Assembly (NCBI GenBank): GCA_047606825.1 | Contig: JASGDY010000087.1 | Coordinates: forward strand, 6,362-70,361 | Direction of reading: 5' to 3' | DNA from: Rhizosphaericola sp047606825 | GTDB lineage: Bacteria; Bacteroidota; Bacteroidia; Chitinophagales; Chitinophagaceae | DNA: 64,000 bases | Part shown: piece by piece, positions 52,646-61,325 of the stretch | Layout: each line of letters starts with the position of its first letter | Numbering within the stretch: position 1 is the stretch's first letter | The notes under the pieces: generated by a model | Told to the model about the DNA's origin: nothing | What the model saw: the letters and a program-made list of their open reading frames with translations, nothing else | The model's database searches: none | Position numbers and translations under genes: made by a program

Positions 52646-53713
52646 TTATAGTGCGTCCAGGTGTTGATGGTAGATGATGTCAACACGGTTGTTGTCTAGT
52701 CTGTGTTGTTGGTTGATTGTAAGTGTATGGCCAAATGTGGGTGCCTTCAGCCCGTTTTTGACCATCAGATGTTCATTGGTGATGATGCGTGCTTCATCCC
52801 ACAAACCTCTGTCTATAAAGGATTGCAGCAGTTGCGTACCGCCTTCTACCAATATACTTTGTATATTGTTGTTATAACCATATTGTAGTATTTCATCGAT
52901 ATAGTCCGTGTCGTTTTTTATAGTATGGAATTGTATGTTTTTTTCGTTTTGTTTTTCTTTTTTTGTGAATAGTATAGTAGTTGCATCACTGTTATACAGT
53001 GCGTTGTTTTTATTTATCGTCAAGTTTTTGTCGATGGCTAACCGTATCGGTCGACGACCTGTCCACAACCTATTCGTTAAGGATGGATTGTCCAATGTTG
53101 CCGTGCGTGTGCCGACCAATATCGCGGCTTCCTGGCTGCGCCATTGATGCACTAAGCGATTGCAGATGTCATTGGAAATATATAGTCTGTCGTTCTTCGC
53201 TTGGTTTTGGTAGGCGATGGAGCCGTCGGCAGTCTGCGCCCATTTCAAGAGTATATAAGGTCTTTTCTTTTTGTGGAAGGTAAAGAAACGCCGATTGAGG
53301 AAAATGCATGCTTTGTCGAGCGTGCTCATGGTTACGTCAAGGCCGGCATACAGGAGTTTTTCGATGCCTTTGCCGTTGACGGCTTCAAAAGGGTCCCGGC
53401 AACCAACGACGATTTTGGGAATGCGTTTTCGGATGATGAGGTCAGCACATGGCGGCGTTTTCCCAAAATGTGCGCAGGGTTCCAGTGAAACGTATATCGT
53501 GGATTTTTGGAGGAGCGGTTCGTCCTCTTTTTTCACACTGTTGATGCAGTTGACCTCGGCGTGCGGTTGTCCATATTGTTGATGGTAGCCTTCGCCGATA
53601 ATACGATTGTCATGCAGCAAAACCGCCCCCACCAAAGGATTGGGCGACACGTGGCCTGCGCCTAATCGTGCTAGTTCTAGACAACGTTGCATGTGTACTT
53701 CTTCCTTGGACAT
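52646..53713 (-). CDS. ribD: Bifunctional riboflavin biosynthesis deaminase/reductase
   Basis: Performs two steps of riboflavin synthesis: deamination of the pyrimidine intermediate and reduction of its ribosyl chain. In 355 residues the deaminase is first (about 8-145; zinc site HAEVNC and PCAHFGKTPPCADL, after the SPNPLVGAVLL start), and the reductase (about 150-355) has KWAQTADGSIAYQNQAKN, VGTRTATLDNPSLTNRLW and the C-terminal block QSILVEGGTQLLQSFI. The ATG at 53713 is used; MQRCLELARLGAG at 53692 is an alternative. It is divergent from prmC. Confidence 0.95.
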   Translation of the reverse strand: MSKEEVHMQRCLELARLGAGHVSPNPLVGAVLLHDNRIIGEGYHQQYGQPHAEVNCINSVKKEDEPLLQKSTIYVSLEPCAHFGKTPPCADLIIRKRIPKIVVGCRDPFEAVNGKGIEKLLYAGLDVTMSTLDKACIFLNRRFFTFHKKKRPYILLKWAQTADGSIAYQNQAKNDRLYISNDICNRLVHQWRSQEAAILVGTRTATLDNPSLTNRLWTGRRPIRLAIDKNLTINKNNALYNSDATTILFTKKEKQNEKNIQFHTIKNDTDYIDEILQYGYNNNIQSILVEGGTQLLQSFIDRGLWDEARIITNEHLMVKNGLKAPTFGHTLTINQQHRLDNNRVDIIYHQHLDAL

Positions 53714-53756
53714 CGCCGCAAAGATAATTGATTAGCGAATGGTATATTTTTGTACC

Positions 53757-54614
53757 ATGACGATATCGGACGAAAAAAGGCAGTTGGCGGTTGATTTGGC
53801 GGGCCTTTACGAAGAAAGGGAAGCGCAGGCAATAGCGGAAATGGTTTTTGAAAAACTCACCGGGTTGACACGCATACAACTGCTTTTGGACAGGGCAGGA
53901 TGGCTGACCTCCGACCAGCTAAGGCAATTGCAGTCATGGAAAGAGGATTTGCTCCGACATCGACCGGTCCAATATGTGTTGGGGGAGGCATGGTTCATGG
54001 GAATGCCTTTTTTCGTGCAGGAAGGTGCGCTGGTGCCGCGTCCGGAAACAGAGGAACTCGTACTGTGGGTTTTGGAAACGATGGATGGAAAACCTGGAAA
54101 TGCATTGGACATCGGTACGGGCAGCGGCTGCGTCGCCATTTCCATTGCTAGGAACAATCCGCAACTTCATGTCCTGGCTGTTGACAGTTCCCCTGAGGCA
54201 CTTCGGATTGCAGAAAAAAACAACCAAAAGCTGCAAGCTAATGTTTCTTTTCGGGAAATGGACATATTGGTCGCCAATGCAAATGATTTTCCGGAAAAAT
54301 GGGACGTCATCGTTAGTAATCCACCGTATATTGCCGAGATGGAGCGGAATGATATGAACCACAATGTGTTGGGTTTTGAACCGGAAATGGCACTGTTTGT
54401 GCCAGATGCCGACCCGTTATTGTTTTATAGGGCGATTGCTAACCTGGCAACCCAAATCCTACGTTCCGGAGGTTATTTATTTTTTGAGATTAACGAAAAA
54501 TTTGGAAAAGAAGTAGTAGATTTACTAGCTTTTTTGGGCTTTAAGGATGTTGTTTTAAGAAAGGATTTGCAAGGTAGGCATCGGCTAGTAAAAGCTTTAT
54601 GGCTTGTTAATTAA
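53757..54614 (+). CDS. prmC: Peptide chain release factor N5-glutamine methyltransferase
   Basis: Methylates the Gln of the GGQ motif in release factors RF1 and RF2, raising termination efficiency. A 285-residue protein: N-terminal helical bundle (about 1-90, including RHRPVQYVLGEAWFMGM) and a SAM-dependent methyltransferase domain with LDIGTGSGCVAISIAR (motif I), LVPRPETEELV and the catalytic NPPYIAEME. The ATG at 53757 is preferred to 53739, which sits inside a possible TATTTTTG promoter box at 53745-53752. Confidence 0.95.
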   Translation: MTISDEKRQLAVDLAGLYEEREAQAIAEMVFEKLTGLTRIQLLLDRAGWLTSDQLRQLQSWKEDLLRHRPVQYVLGEAWFMGMPFFVQEGALVPRPETEELVLWVLETMDGKPGNALDIGTGSGCVAISIARNNPQLHVLAVDSSPEALRIAEKNNQKLQANVSFREMDILVANANDFPEKWDVIVSNPPYIAEMERNDMNHNVLGFEPEMALFVPDADPLLFYRAIANLATQILRSGGYLFFEINEKFGKEVVDLLAFLGFKDVVLRKDLQGRHRLVKALWLVN

Positions 54615-54690
54615 CATCTGGAAATGGGCTCTATTCCAGAATTTTGCTTTTCGAAAAAAATCGGTTAACCCTATAAGGTTATTGAAGGAT

Positions 54691-55353
54691 ATGCAACTGG
54701 GTTTTTTATTTAAAATGGCTTTATTTTGTTCGGGCGGCATGGCGTTGGTTTCCTGTGCTGAACCGAAAAAACAGAATTATACAATGAATGATGAAGTAGT
54801 GGCGCAGATTGGCAGCAATACGGATACGGCAACTTTTGGTACGGGCTGCTTCTGGTGTACGGAAGCGATTTTCCAACGGTTAAAAGGCGTTGTGAAAGTC
54901 GTCAGTGGTTATAGCGGTGGCAATAAACCCAATCCGACTTATGAAGAGGTCTGTTCGGGTGCGACCGGATACGCAGAGGTATGCCGCATTTATTTTGACT
55001 CTACCGAAATCTCCTTCCCTGAATTGCTGAAAGTGTTCTGGAAAGTCCATGACCCTACAACGCTCAACCGCCAAGGCAACGATGTCGGTACGCAGTACAG
55101 AAGCGTCATCTTCTACAACAACGACGAACAGAAAAAAGAAGCTGAATTTTACAAGGGACAGTTGGACAAATCCGGTGCTTTCAACGCACCTATCGTGACG
55201 GCGATTGAACCGGTCAAAAACTTTTACGCAGCAGAGGATTACCACCAGAACTACTACAACAACAATTCTGGCCAGGCGTATTGCCACTTTGTGATACAAC
55301 CCAAACTGAAAAAGTTTGAAGAGGCCTTCCAGACTAAGTTGAAGACGTATTAA
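54691..55353 (+). CDS. msrA: Exported lipoprotein methionine sulfoxide reductase A
   Basis: Repairs oxidised methionine (S form) in envelope proteins. From the ATG at 54691 the protein has 220 residues and a lipoprotein signal (MALFCSGGMALVSCAEP; Cys at about 23). The catalytic motif is TGCFWCTEAIF with the nucleophilic Cys. The family blocks YSGGNKPNPTYEEVCSG, FWKVHDPTTLNRQGNDVGTQ and EDYHQNYY are present. The resolving Cys near the end is in QAYCHFVIQP. It follows prmC by 76 nt. An open frame upstream to 54604 is less likely. Confidence 0.94.
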   Translation: MQLGFLFKMALFCSGGMALVSCAEPKKQNYTMNDEVVAQIGSNTDTATFGTGCFWCTEAIFQRLKGVVKVVSGYSGGNKPNPTYEEVCSGATGYAEVCRIYFDSTEISFPELLKVFWKVHDPTTLNRQGNDVGTQYRSVIFYNNDEQKKEAEFYKGQLDKSGAFNAPIVTAIEPVKNFYAAEDYHQNYYNNNSGQAYCHFVIQPKLKKFEEAFQTKLKTY

Positions 55354-55397
55354 AAAGGGAAAAGGAAAAACAGTCGTACTACTCCTTATGGTTATTT

Positions 55398-56078
55398 TTA
55401 TTTAGTCGTCTTACTTTTCTGAAACAATAAAAACGAATAGACAATAGGGACCAGGGACAGTACAAAAATTCCAGGCAGCATTATCCAAATGGAATAGTTG
55501 GATGAAACAACCAACAATATCACCCCCAAAACCAGTCCCCCCCAAAACCACAACTTGCCTGTGAGACGGTGTGTGCGTCGCCAGTTTTCCGGGTTTTCCA
55601 ATGTCCATGGAACGCGCACGCCGATGAAATAGTTGGGCTTCACATTGGCAATGAAGTTGCCTAAAATACTGAAAAACAGACAGACGATAATCTCAATTCC
55701 TTTTGCGCTCAATGCATTGCTTTGGGGTGCAGTGGGTGTATATCGGACTGTGATGAAAATAGTGTATATCGACAAGGTGGCTATTAGCCCTACAATAGTC
55801 CAACTGATTTTTCGGGTCAACGGATTGTCACCGGATAGCTTTTGTTTTGGGTCTATTTTGTCTACATACAGCACAAGTGCAGATATGCCGATGCCGACTA
55901 ATGACAGGACGAGTTGTGTCGTAAGCATTTCGGACTTGTCGCCAAAACGGTCGGGCTGGTTGTCTCCACCGTAATGCATCGGCACTTGTGCGGGCAACTG
56001 TGGCCACACATACAACAAATACACAAATGGCAATACCAAAAATATAACCTGTAGAAGCAAAATCGTCGTTCTTTTCAT
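55398..56078 (-). CDS. SdpI-family membrane protein
   Basis: A 226-residue protein with six predicted membrane segments. The N-terminal DUF1648 part (about 1-70) contains PAQVPMHYGGDNQPDRFGDK, and the C-terminal SdpI domain (about 110-215) has NYFIGVRVPWTLENPENWRR and THRLTGKLWFWGG. In Bacillus subtilis SdpI gives immunity to the toxin SdpC and inactivates the repressor SdpR at the membrane. It overlaps the ArsR-type gene by four bases. No sdpC-like toxin gene is seen. Confidence 0.9.
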   Translation of the reverse strand: MKRTTILLLQVIFLVLPFVYLLYVWPQLPAQVPMHYGGDNQPDRFGDKSEMLTTQLVLSLVGIGISALVLYVDKIDPKQKLSGDNPLTRKISWTIVGLIATLSIYTIFITVRYTPTAPQSNALSAKGIEIIVCLFFSILGNFIANVKPNYFIGVRVPWTLENPENWRRTHRLTGKLWFWGGLVLGVILLVVSSNYSIWIMLPGIFVLSLVPIVYSFLLFQKSKTTK

Positions 56079-56365
56079 GGTATTATTTTTTTATTGTTTA
56101 GTTTAAAGAGCCAACTGATGATTTCGTCCACAACCGTAGTGTTCAGCGAATAAATGATTTGCTGTCCCTGTTTACGCGCATCGACCATGCCAGCCCGTTT
56201 CAACAAGTCCAAATGGTGCGAAATGCTGGGTGCGGTCATGTCAAAATGCGCCGCAATCTCTCCCGCCGACAAATCCTCTGGACGCAACAGTTCCAGTATT
56301 TGCCTCCTTGTCTCGTCATTCAACGCTTTAAATGCCAATGTGAGCGGCTGCATATATTTAGACAT
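56075..56365 (-). CDS. ArsR-family repressor, SdpR-like
   Basis: A 96-residue winged helix-turn-helix protein. The DNA-binding part is LAFKALNDETRRQILELLRP with AGEIAAHFDMTAPSISHHLD, and the wing DARKQGQQIIYSLN. There are no cysteine metal sites, so it is not a metal sensor of the ArsR kind. Pairing with the SdpI-like gene, a four-base overlap, and the wHTH type suggest an SdpR-like autorepressor whose activity may be relieved by SdpI. Confidence 0.9.
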   Translation of the reverse strand: MSKYMQPLTLAFKALNDETRRQILELLRPEDLSAGEIAAHFDMTAPSISHHLDLLKRAGMVDARKQGQQIIYSLNTTVVDEIISWLFKLNNKKIIP

Positions 56366-56484
56366 TTAGACAAATATCTAAATAATAGTTGAGATGATAA
56401 AATCTTTTTAAAGATTTTTTTAATTCGTTATTGTATCATAGCTCCGTAGGTGCGTACTTATGGTAGTATAGTTGCAACATATAT

Positions 56485-56542
56485 AAAAAGTTCCGTAGGA
56501 ACGACCTTATATATTCCTAAGGTCGTTCCTACGGAACTTTTT
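56485..56542. repeat. Perfect 25-bp inverted repeat
   Basis: aaaaagttccgtaggaacga... is exactly complemented after an 8-nt loop. T and A runs at the outer ends could terminate transcripts from both sides (purH and the sdpR unit are on the minus strand). A diverged half-copy, gctccgtaggtgcgtactta, lies 45 bp to the left (56441-56460). Confidence 0.85.
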
Positions 56543-56594
56543 GAGCTTAGTTGTTTATGGCTACCAAAAGGTCGTCCGCGACAGCGGACTTTCC

Positions 56595-58109
56595 CTACCC
56601 GTGCCTAAAATGTCTTTTGTCGGTAATTACCATTGCTAAGCCATTCTCAACGCTATAGTCGATGCTGTCCTTGTCGCGGATGGAGCCGCCGGGCTGTATG
56701 AATGCTTCGATGCCCGCCTTGTGCGCAATGGACACACAGTCGTTGAACGGGAAAAACGCGTCGGATGCCAACACCGCGCCACGCAGGTCAAAGTTGAACT
56801 GGTGGGCTTTCTCGATGGCGTGTCGCAGCGCATCGACACGGCTGGTCTGTCCGCAGCCTTTTCCGACAAGCTGGCGGTTTTTGACGAGCGCTATGGCGTT
56901 GCTTTTCAGGTGTTTGCAGACGATGTTTGCAAAAGCGAGGTCTGCCTTTTCGGTATCGGTCGTTTCGCGGCCGCCGACTTCCTTCCAAGCGGCAAAGTTT
57001 CCTTTGTCCACGTCCTGCACCAGTACGCCGTTGAGGATGGATTTGAATTGCGTGTTGTTGTCGCTGGCTTTAGGGTTCAACTGCAAGAGGATGCGGTTCT
57101 TTTTCTTTTTCAGGACTTCCAGCGCGTCTTCGTCAAATGTAGGCGCAATCAGCACTTCAAAGAAAACTTCGCTGATTTTTTCGGCGGTCGCTTTGTCGAT
57201 GGTGCCGGAGGAAATCAGGATGCCGCCAAATGCGCTTTCGGGGTCGCCCGCATCAGCCGCGTCGTAGGCTTCCTTGACCGTGGGACGGATGGCAACGCCG
57301 CAGACATTGGTATGCTTGATGATAGCAAACAGCCTGTCCTGTTCGTCCTTAAATTCGTTCAACAAGGCGATGGCGGCATCCACGTCCACAAGGTTGTTGT
57401 AGGAAAGTTCCTTGCCGTTGAGCTGCGTAAATTCCTCGCTCAAGTCGCCGTAGAAAGCCGCTTTTTGGTCGGGGTTTTCGCCGTAGCGCAGTGATTGTTT
57501 ATTGCTTAACGGACGCAAAATCGTTCCGTTGAAATAATTGTTGATGGCAATATCGTAGTTCATCACTACTTCAAAAGCCTTGGCCGCAAAGGCTTTGCGC
57601 TCTTCGATGGAAGTCACGCCATCCTGCGCCTTTAAGACTTCCAACAGCCAAGCATATTCGTTGCGCGAAGCCAATACCACTTCATCCTTGAAGTTTTTGG
57701 CGGCGGCGCGGATGGCAGACGGACCACCAATGTCGATTTTTTCGATGATGGCAGCTTCTTCCGACGTATTCTTCAATGTTTCTTCAAAAGGATAAAGGTC
57801 AATGATGACCAAGTCGATGGGTGGGATATTGTATTGCGCCATTTCTTTTTGGTCGGATTCCAAATCTCTACGACCTAGAATACCGCCAAAAACTGCCGGG
57901 TGCAATATCTTGACGCGTCCGCCCAATATGGACGGGTAAGTCGTCAACTGCTCGACCGGAATACAGGAAATATGGAGGTCTTCGATAAATTTCTGCGTGC
58001 CGCCGGTAGAGTAGATGGTGACCCCGAGACGGTCAAGTTCGCGTACGATAGGTTCAAGGCCGTCTTTGTAAAAAACGGAGATAAGTGCTGATTTGATTTG
58101 CTTTTGCAT
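56595..58109 (-). CDS. purH: Bifunctional AICAR formyltransferase/IMP cyclohydrolase
   Basis: Catalyses the last two steps of IMP synthesis. From the ATG at 58109 (MQKQIKSALISVFYKDG) the protein has 504 residues; 12 more in an upstream frame are unlikely. The MGS-like cyclohydrolase domain is about 1-190 (with STGGTQKFIEDLHIS and RVKILHPAVFGGILGRR), and the formyltransferase domain runs from about 195 to the end with AIIKHTNVCGVA (catalytic Lys-His), SDAFFPFNDCV and the final KRHFRHG. It is a single gene in this place. Confidence 0.96.
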   Translation of the reverse strand: MQKQIKSALISVFYKDGLEPIVRELDRLGVTIYSTGGTQKFIEDLHISCIPVEQLTTYPSILGGRVKILHPAVFGGILGRRDLESDQKEMAQYNIPPIDLVIIDLYPFEETLKNTSEEAAIIEKIDIGGPSAIRAAAKNFKDEVVLASRNEYAWLLEVLKAQDGVTSIEERKAFAAKAFEVVMNYDIAINNYFNGTILRPLSNKQSLRYGENPDQKAAFYGDLSEEFTQLNGKELSYNNLVDVDAAIALLNEFKDEQDRLFAIIKHTNVCGVAIRPTVKEAYDAADAGDPESAFGGILISSGTIDKATAEKISEVFFEVLIAPTFDEDALEVLKKKKNRILLQLNPKASDNNTQFKSILNGVLVQDVDKGNFAAWKEVGGRETTDTEKADLAFANIVCKHLKSNAIALVKNRQLVGKGCGQTSRVDALRHAIEKAHQFNFDLRGAVLASDAFFPFNDCVSIAHKAGIEAFIQPGGSIRDKDSIDYSVENGLAMVITDKRHFRHG

Positions 58110-58115
58110 CAGATT

Positions 58116-58205
58116 GCTTTTAATGGAGGTCGCAAAGGTAGACAATGAATGATGAATTGAGTATTATGAATTGAGAATTTAGACGGGAAGTCGGAAAGAA
58201 GACCA
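58116..58205. repeat. AT-rich tandem-like spacer repeat
   Basis: The purH-comEC spacer contains gatgaattgagtattatgaattgagaattt, two near-copies of a 14-mer (atgaattgaga/t). It is followed by a purine-rich aagtcggaaagaagaccaaaag stretch that resembles the repeat at 40591. No gene. Confidence 0.45.
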
Positions 58206-58250
58206 AAAGTCTAAGACGCCGAATATTTACATAACATGAAACTTGCAACC

Positions 58251-59798
58251 TCAGACCTCATGCCTCAACGCTCTCGTCTTTATGAAATATACGACCAACC
58301 CAATCACCGCATACATCACCAACATCTGCACAAAACTGATGGAAACAGAAATATTGGCAAAAGGATATTGCGCAACGTGTCGGACAAATCCGTTCATCAA
58401 CCCGATGCAGTAATCGGTGCATTTGCCGACAATATGGACGACCGACGGCAGCCAACTGACGACCAACAGTACGACAAGCATATACAAAATGATGGACGAC
58501 AACGGCATCATCAACAGGTTGGTAAACAGGAAATACAACGGTACCTTCCCGAAACAATACATCATTATCGGCAAGGTCAATATCTGTGCGGAGAGTGTGA
58601 CGGCAATGCCTTCCCATAAGGTGCGGACGAGCGGATTTCCAAAATCCGGTAAGCGCAATATCGGTCTGTAAAAGAGTAAAATGCCCAACACTGCCATGTA
58701 CGACAACCAAAATCCAACGTTCCAAATCCATTCCGGCCGTATCAACAGCAATATAAATGCCGACGCGACCAGGCTGTTCAGCGAATTGTGGTTGCGGTAC
58801 AACAACTCGCCGACGACGATAAAGCTCAGCATGGCGGCGGCGCGTATGACCGAAGGGCCTGCTCCGCTTAAGAACGCAAACAGCCAGATGGCGAGCAAGC
58901 TCAATAGCTTCGTTAGTTTTTTCGCAGTCAGGCTTTTGGACAATAACAGCCCCGTCTGTTCTAATAGTTTATACAGCAACATCAGGTGCATGCCGCTGAT
59001 GGCAATGATGTGGACGATGCCCGCGTCGCGGTAAGCATTTTCAAGATTTTTGTCAAAATCGTCCTTGTAGCCTATCAGGAGTGCTTCCGCCAGGCTCTGG
59101 TTCTCTTTTTCGGGGATGTGGGCGCGGAGTTGGGACAATATCCAGTAGCGCGATTTTTGGAAGAAGTGGCGACTGCCTTTTGAGGCGTTATGGTGGACGG
59201 CAACGAGTTGGCGTGTTTGGATATAGGTTTGGTGGTAGATTTGTAGGTGTTTATAGTACGTTGCGGCGTCAAAGTTGCCGTTGGGCGATGTTTGGATGCG
59301 TCGGATTTTTGCGTGTATGGACAAGGTGTCGCCTGCCAATAGATGGTGCTGGTTTTGAATGGCGGTGTCGATACGCAGCAATATTTTTCCGGAAGAGGAT
59401 GTTGTGCGCTGGCTGTCCTTTTGCTTTGCGACGAGTTTGCCGACAGCCAGGTAGTTTTTGGTCTTTGGCATTGGGTTTTCATCCAAAACCAATAGGTATG
59501 TCGCAATGGAATCTTTGTTATTTCCCAGCCAGTCCCCATGTCGGGTCACGTCTTTTCGGAGAACCGACCAATAACCCAACAGGAAAAAGATGCCAAGCAG
59601 TGCCATACCGGCCAGCCAATACAGATGTAATCTCCATCGATAGGGTACGAACTGATACAACATAACACCAGCCAACAGCAACACAACCATGACAAGCAAT
59701 GGCCATTTGTCCCAATCGGGAAACGCGTAACCTACAGATATGCCTAATATCAGCGCAATCAAAGGGCGTAAAAGTGGCAATAGTCGATAGGTTGGCAT
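58251..59798 (-). CDS. ComEC/Rec2-family membrane protein
   Basis: A 515-residue protein of the DNA-uptake channel family. It has an N-terminal membrane part and an OB-like DUF4131 domain (about 60-230, including YLAVGKLVAKQKDSQRTTSS), then the Competence domain (about 240-505) with EKENQSLAEALLIGYKDDFD, HIIAISGMHLMLLYKLLE, and GAGPSVIRAAAMLSFIVVG. The metallo-beta-lactamase domain at the C-terminus of full ComEC is missing, which I think is usual in Bacteroidota. It likely forms the inner-membrane channel for single-stranded DNA. Confidence 0.9.
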   Translation of the reverse strand: MPTYRLLPLLRPLIALILGISVGYAFPDWDKWPLLVMVVLLLAGVMLYQFVPYRWRLHLYWLAGMALLGIFFLLGYWSVLRKDVTRHGDWLGNNKDSIATYLLVLDENPMPKTKNYLAVGKLVAKQKDSQRTTSSSGKILLRIDTAIQNQHHLLAGDTLSIHAKIRRIQTSPNGNFDAATYYKHLQIYHQTYIQTRQLVAVHHNASKGSRHFFQKSRYWILSQLRAHIPEKENQSLAEALLIGYKDDFDKNLENAYRDAGIVHIIAISGMHLMLLYKLLEQTGLLLSKSLTAKKLTKLLSLLAIWLFAFLSGAGPSVIRAAAMLSFIVVGELLYRNHNSLNSLVASAFILLLIRPEWIWNVGFWLSYMAVLGILLFYRPILRLPDFGNPLVRTLWEGIAVTLSAQILTLPIMMYCFGKVPLYFLFTNLLMMPLSSIILYMLVVLLVVSWLPSVVHIVGKCTDYCIGLMNGFVRHVAQYPFANISVSISFVQMLVMYAVIGLVVYFIKTRALRHEV

Positions 59799-59986
59799 AA
59801 GGGTTACGTCAAAAGTAAAATAAGAACTCAGCGTGTCACATTCAGCAAAGTCGAAGTGTCAGAACTTGGAAGGTCCAAAAACGTTTTTCTACTTCTCTAA
59901 CGACTTAACGCTAAACATCACCCTTATCGTATGTGTCCATAAAAAACTTTGCGTACTTGCGTGAAACGTAGCTGCCACAAAACAAA

Positions 59987-60008
59987 AAGCGGCTTGGAAA
60001 AGCCGCTT
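59987..60008 (-). terminator. Terminator after rpsG
   Basis: aagcggctt, loop ggaa, complement; on the minus strand it is followed by a TTTTTGTTTT stretch. It closes the rpsL-rpsG pair. Confidence 0.85.
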
Positions 60009-60035
60009 AAAATAATATAGTATCTAAAGCTACAA

Positions 60036-60503
60036 CTAGATTCTGAAGTGGGAGAACGCTTTGTTTGCTTCTGCCATACGGTGTGTGTCTTCTTTCTTTT
60101 TGAAAGCAGCACCTTCACCTTTGCTTGCAGCTACAAGTTCATTCGCCAGTTTGTCCGCCATAGTTTTACCGTTACGGTCACGGCTGAAACGGATAATCCA
60201 TTTGATGCTCAGGGAAATCTTTCTGTCAAGACGTACTTCCGTCGGAATCTGGAAAGTCGCACCACCGATACGACGACTGCGTACTTCAACCGCAGGAGTA
60301 ACGTTGTTGAGTGCTTTTTTCCATACTTCATAACCATCCTCGCCGGTAATCTGGCTTACTTTGTCGATAGCTGTATAGAATATTTTCAACGCAACACTTT
60401 TTTTGCCTTCCCACATCAGGTTGTTGACAAAACGTGTTACCAGTTTATCGTTGAAACGAGAATCAGGCGCTAATGGAAGTTTTTTCGCTTGTGCTTTTCT
60501 CAT
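60036..60503 (-). CDS. rpsG: 30S ribosomal protein S7
   Basis: A 155-residue protein that nucleates assembly of the 30S head. Visible blocks: MRKAQAKKLPLAPDSRFND, KLVTRFVNNLMWEGKKSVAL, NVTPAVEVRSRRIGGATFQI, and MADKLANELVAASKGEGAAF. It follows rpsL by 60 nt on the same strand. In most bacteria fusA comes next; here a terminator follows and then an unrelated comEC-like gene. Confidence 0.98.
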   Translation of the reverse strand: MRKAQAKKLPLAPDSRFNDKLVTRFVNNLMWEGKKSVALKIFYTAIDKVSQITGEDGYEVWKKALNNVTPAVEVRSRRIGGATFQIPTEVRLDRKISLSIKWIIRFSRDRNGKTMADKLANELVAASKGEGAAFKKKEDTHRMAEANKAFSHFRI

Positions 60504-60563
60504 TATATTATCGTATTAAAAATCTTTATTAAAATTTATTGTTAATCAGTACTTTAGGAATGT

Positions 60564-60944
60564 CTAGCTTTTTGCTTTTTCCTTTTTGGCACCATATTTC
60601 GAACGGCTCTGTTTACGTCCTTTTACACCTGCTGTGTCCAAGCTTCCGCGTACAATGTGGTAACGTACACCTGGCAAATCCTTTACACGGCCACCGCGTA
60701 TCAACACGATGGAGTGTTCCTGAAGGTTGTGGCCTTCACCTGGGATGTAAGCGATGACTTCTATTTTGTTGGTCAGGCGCACTTTCGCAACCTTACGCAG
60801 TGCGGAATTTGGCTTCTTAGGCGTCGTTGTGTACACACGGGTACATACGCCACGGCGCTGAGGACAAGCGTCCAAAGCCCTCGATTTGCTTTTTGCCTTG
60901 ATAATCTCACGGCCTTTTCTTACTAATTGTTGTATTGTAGGCAT
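60564..60944 (-). CDS. rpsL: 30S ribosomal protein S12
   Basis: A 126-residue decoding-centre protein. It is complete: MPTIQQLVRKGREIIKAKSK, CPQRRGVCTRVYTTTPKKPN (PKKPNSALRK contains the lysine at which streptomycin resistance arises in other species; the wild-type Lys is here), KVRLTNKIEVIAYIPGEGHN, and RGGRVKDLPGVRYHIVRG. It is first in the operon and has a strong consensus promoter. Confidence 0.98.
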   Translation of the reverse strand: MPTIQQLVRKGREIIKAKSKSRALDACPQRRGVCTRVYTTTPKKPNSALRKVAKVRLTNKIEVIAYIPGEGHNLQEHSIVLIRGGRVKDLPGVRYHIVRGSLDTAGVKGRKQSRSKYGAKKEKAKS

Positions 60945-60972
60945 TCTAAAATACTATTATTTTTTAGGAGTG

Positions 60973-61004
60973 CAAAGGTAATAGCTTTTCTTTCAACCAA
61001 CAAA
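60973..61004 (-). promoter_or_regulatory. Promoter of rpsL-rpsG
   Basis: On the minus strand: TTTG (61004 to 61001), 20 nt, TACCTTTG (60980 to 60973). Both boxes are consensus and the rpsL ATG is 29 nt further on. The plus-strand stretch from 61005 to 61269 has no gene that I can support. Confidence 0.8.
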
Positions 61005-61269
61005 AAATTTTTTGTTGTACAGAAAATAATAAGCTAAGACTGAAAGCCGACAATAGAAAATGAAGTATTCTATTTCCTGGCCACAGATTTGCGGCGATGG
61101 AGCGATAGGTGCGGCTGCCATATTTTTCAATCCTAATATATATTGTATGGGATGCTTATTGACGGGGGAAGGTCGCACTGGATTGCAGCGTATTTTCTAT
61201 TGGTCTAAAACGCGTCCATCCTGCTCTTTTTGTATCAAATGGCGATTTCGTTAAATGTCTTTACTTTTT

Positions 61270-61300
61270 TTGGACGACATTTTTTTCTATCCTATCTTTG
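61270..61300 (+). promoter_or_regulatory. Promoter of tRNA-Asn
   Basis: TTGG (61270-61273), 19 nt, TATCTTTG (61293-61300). A perfect TAnnTTTG box; the tRNA starts 26 nt after it. Confidence 0.7.
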
Positions 61301-61325
61301 CACCCCTTTCCATGGAAAGGCGGAA

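Noticed and set aside
53745..53752. TATTTTTG as the prmC promoter
   Set aside because: No TTTG box at the proper distance, and transcription would start at or after the ATG; kept only as a hint on start choice.
61060..61254. 64-codon frame upstream of tRNA-Asn
   Set aside because: Short, no similarity that I recognise, and its codons do not look like neighbouring genes.
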